Positions 63,401 through 64,000 of a stretch of 64,000 nt of DNA are shown here, one piece after another; position 1 is the stretch's first letter, and every line of letters starts with the position of its first letter. Source of the stretch: Todiramphus chloris collaris (taxonomy: Eukaryota; Chordata; Aves; Coraciiformes; Alcedinidae); contig JANVCC010000021.1 in assembly GCA_025345505.1 (NCBI GenBank), positions 33,801,766-33,865,765 of the forward strand, given 5' to 3'. Both the position numbers and the translations under genes were made by a program. Under the pieces are notes generated by a model, which was not told where the DNA came from, did not search any database, and was given only the letters and a program-made list of their open reading frames with translations.

Positions 63401-64000
63401 CATCAGTAACAGTTACTGAAATGTATTAATTGTATTAATAAGTAATAAAAATAAATATCTTCCAAAGTGAATAACCCAATTGTGAGGAACATCATGATTT
63501 CTCCTTTTCATCTCTTTCATGTATAATGTGCTTAATAGAGAGAATAATGGCAACTTCCTATTTAAGGCTCTACTTCAGTGTTGTCATAAAACAAGATGCC
63601 TCCCTACTTCACTCTCCCTTCATCCAGTTAATAATTTGCAGACTCAGTTTAGTTCAAAATTTGTATAAACCACCGTTTTTCTTAATTTTTTTATATGAGA
63701 GATTATTAGAAGATGATTCTGTAACTACTACAAATGAAAACCTTAAACATAATGCTCTTATAAAATCAGGTTTCTTTCTAGGAAGTGAAAAAAAAAAAAA
63801 AAAAAAAACAAAACACTTTATAGTAAGGAACACTGATTTTCAAATTCCAAATGCTTTTATGTCATTATATTCTAACATCAGGGAACATGTGCTACTACTG
63901 GAATATCTCCTAAACATCATTATTTATAAGTAGCATTATTTACAAGAATCTGGATATTTATATGAACTGAGCCCTACCCTATTGTATACCTCATCTATAA
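60409..64000. other. No gene seen; unique sequence, one complex unclassified stretch
   Basis: AT-rich with T21 at 61817-61837 and A21 at 63788-63808. From about 62000 to 62720 the sequence is more complex and richer in GC. On the minus strand it starts near 62715 with tgtaagaatgtg and has a tatataacc box, which hints at an LTR, but I found no other end, duplication or family match. Two overlapping minus-strand frames there (74 and 77 codons) show no recognisable domain. The 135-codon frame at 63526-63933 includes a poly-A-encoded lysine run and is probably chance. Confidence 0.45.

Noticed and set aside
1..64000. A novel multi-gene system such as a defence island, biosynthetic cluster or phage
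   Set aside because: The window is vertebrate gene-desert DNA with retrotransposon remnants; no set of adjacent intact genes exists that could form such a system.

Overview
The window reads as an AT-rich gene desert from a bird, most likely a neoavian. The evidence is repeat content: eight fragments of CR1, the dominant avian LINE, ending in the octamer tail typical of the family (ATTCTGTG or ATTCTATG repeats), plus several LTRs of avian endogenous-retrovirus (ERV) types. Species cannot be told from the sequence. I found no convincing cellular protein-coding gene, tRNA, rRNA, CRISPR array or bacterial-type operon. Nearly all the longer open frames lie in CR1, in LTRs, in simple repeats, or are chance frames in AT-rich DNA.

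Layout. 1-560 is the reverse-transcriptase part of a minus-strand CR1 that continues left of the window. 1584-1683 is a run of 100 N between a poly-T and a poly-A. 4405-4634 and 5570-5890 are two old minus-strand CR1 3' ends. From about 5.9 to 24.6 kb there is mostly unique AT-rich sequence with homopolymers, a perfect 30-bp tandem duplication (12561-12623), a short LTR remnant (15070-15185) and a small splice-flanked candidate exon (21396-21438). 24601-25347 is a solo LTR. 25.3-38.7 kb is again mostly unique. 38705-40182 is a long minus-strand LTR split by a CR1 (39111-39780), followed by a short, different LTR (40277-40542). 40.5-51.7 kb holds simple repeats, one more probable LTR (47668-47906) and a GT-rich/AC-rich mirrored pair near 43.5 kb.

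The right end is repeat-dense. Three CR1 pieces abut at 51705-53900 in +, + and - order. 55461-56262 is a complete solo LTR of the same family as the one at 24.6 kb, bounded by a perfect 5-bp target duplication (gatag). A young-looking minus-strand CR1 (57192-58625) and a plus-strand CR1 (59885-60408) point their 3' tails outward around a 1.26-kb GC-richer segment that I could not classify.

The genes do not work together here: what can be read is a history of retrotransposition, solo-LTR formation and nesting. I looked for an undescribed system and did not find one. The observations most worth checking are the unclassified segment at 58626-59884, the candidate exon at 21396-21438, the relatively intact CR1 reading frame and the two related solo LTRs. 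Family assignments rest on remembered consensus features and by-eye comparison, not on database searches.
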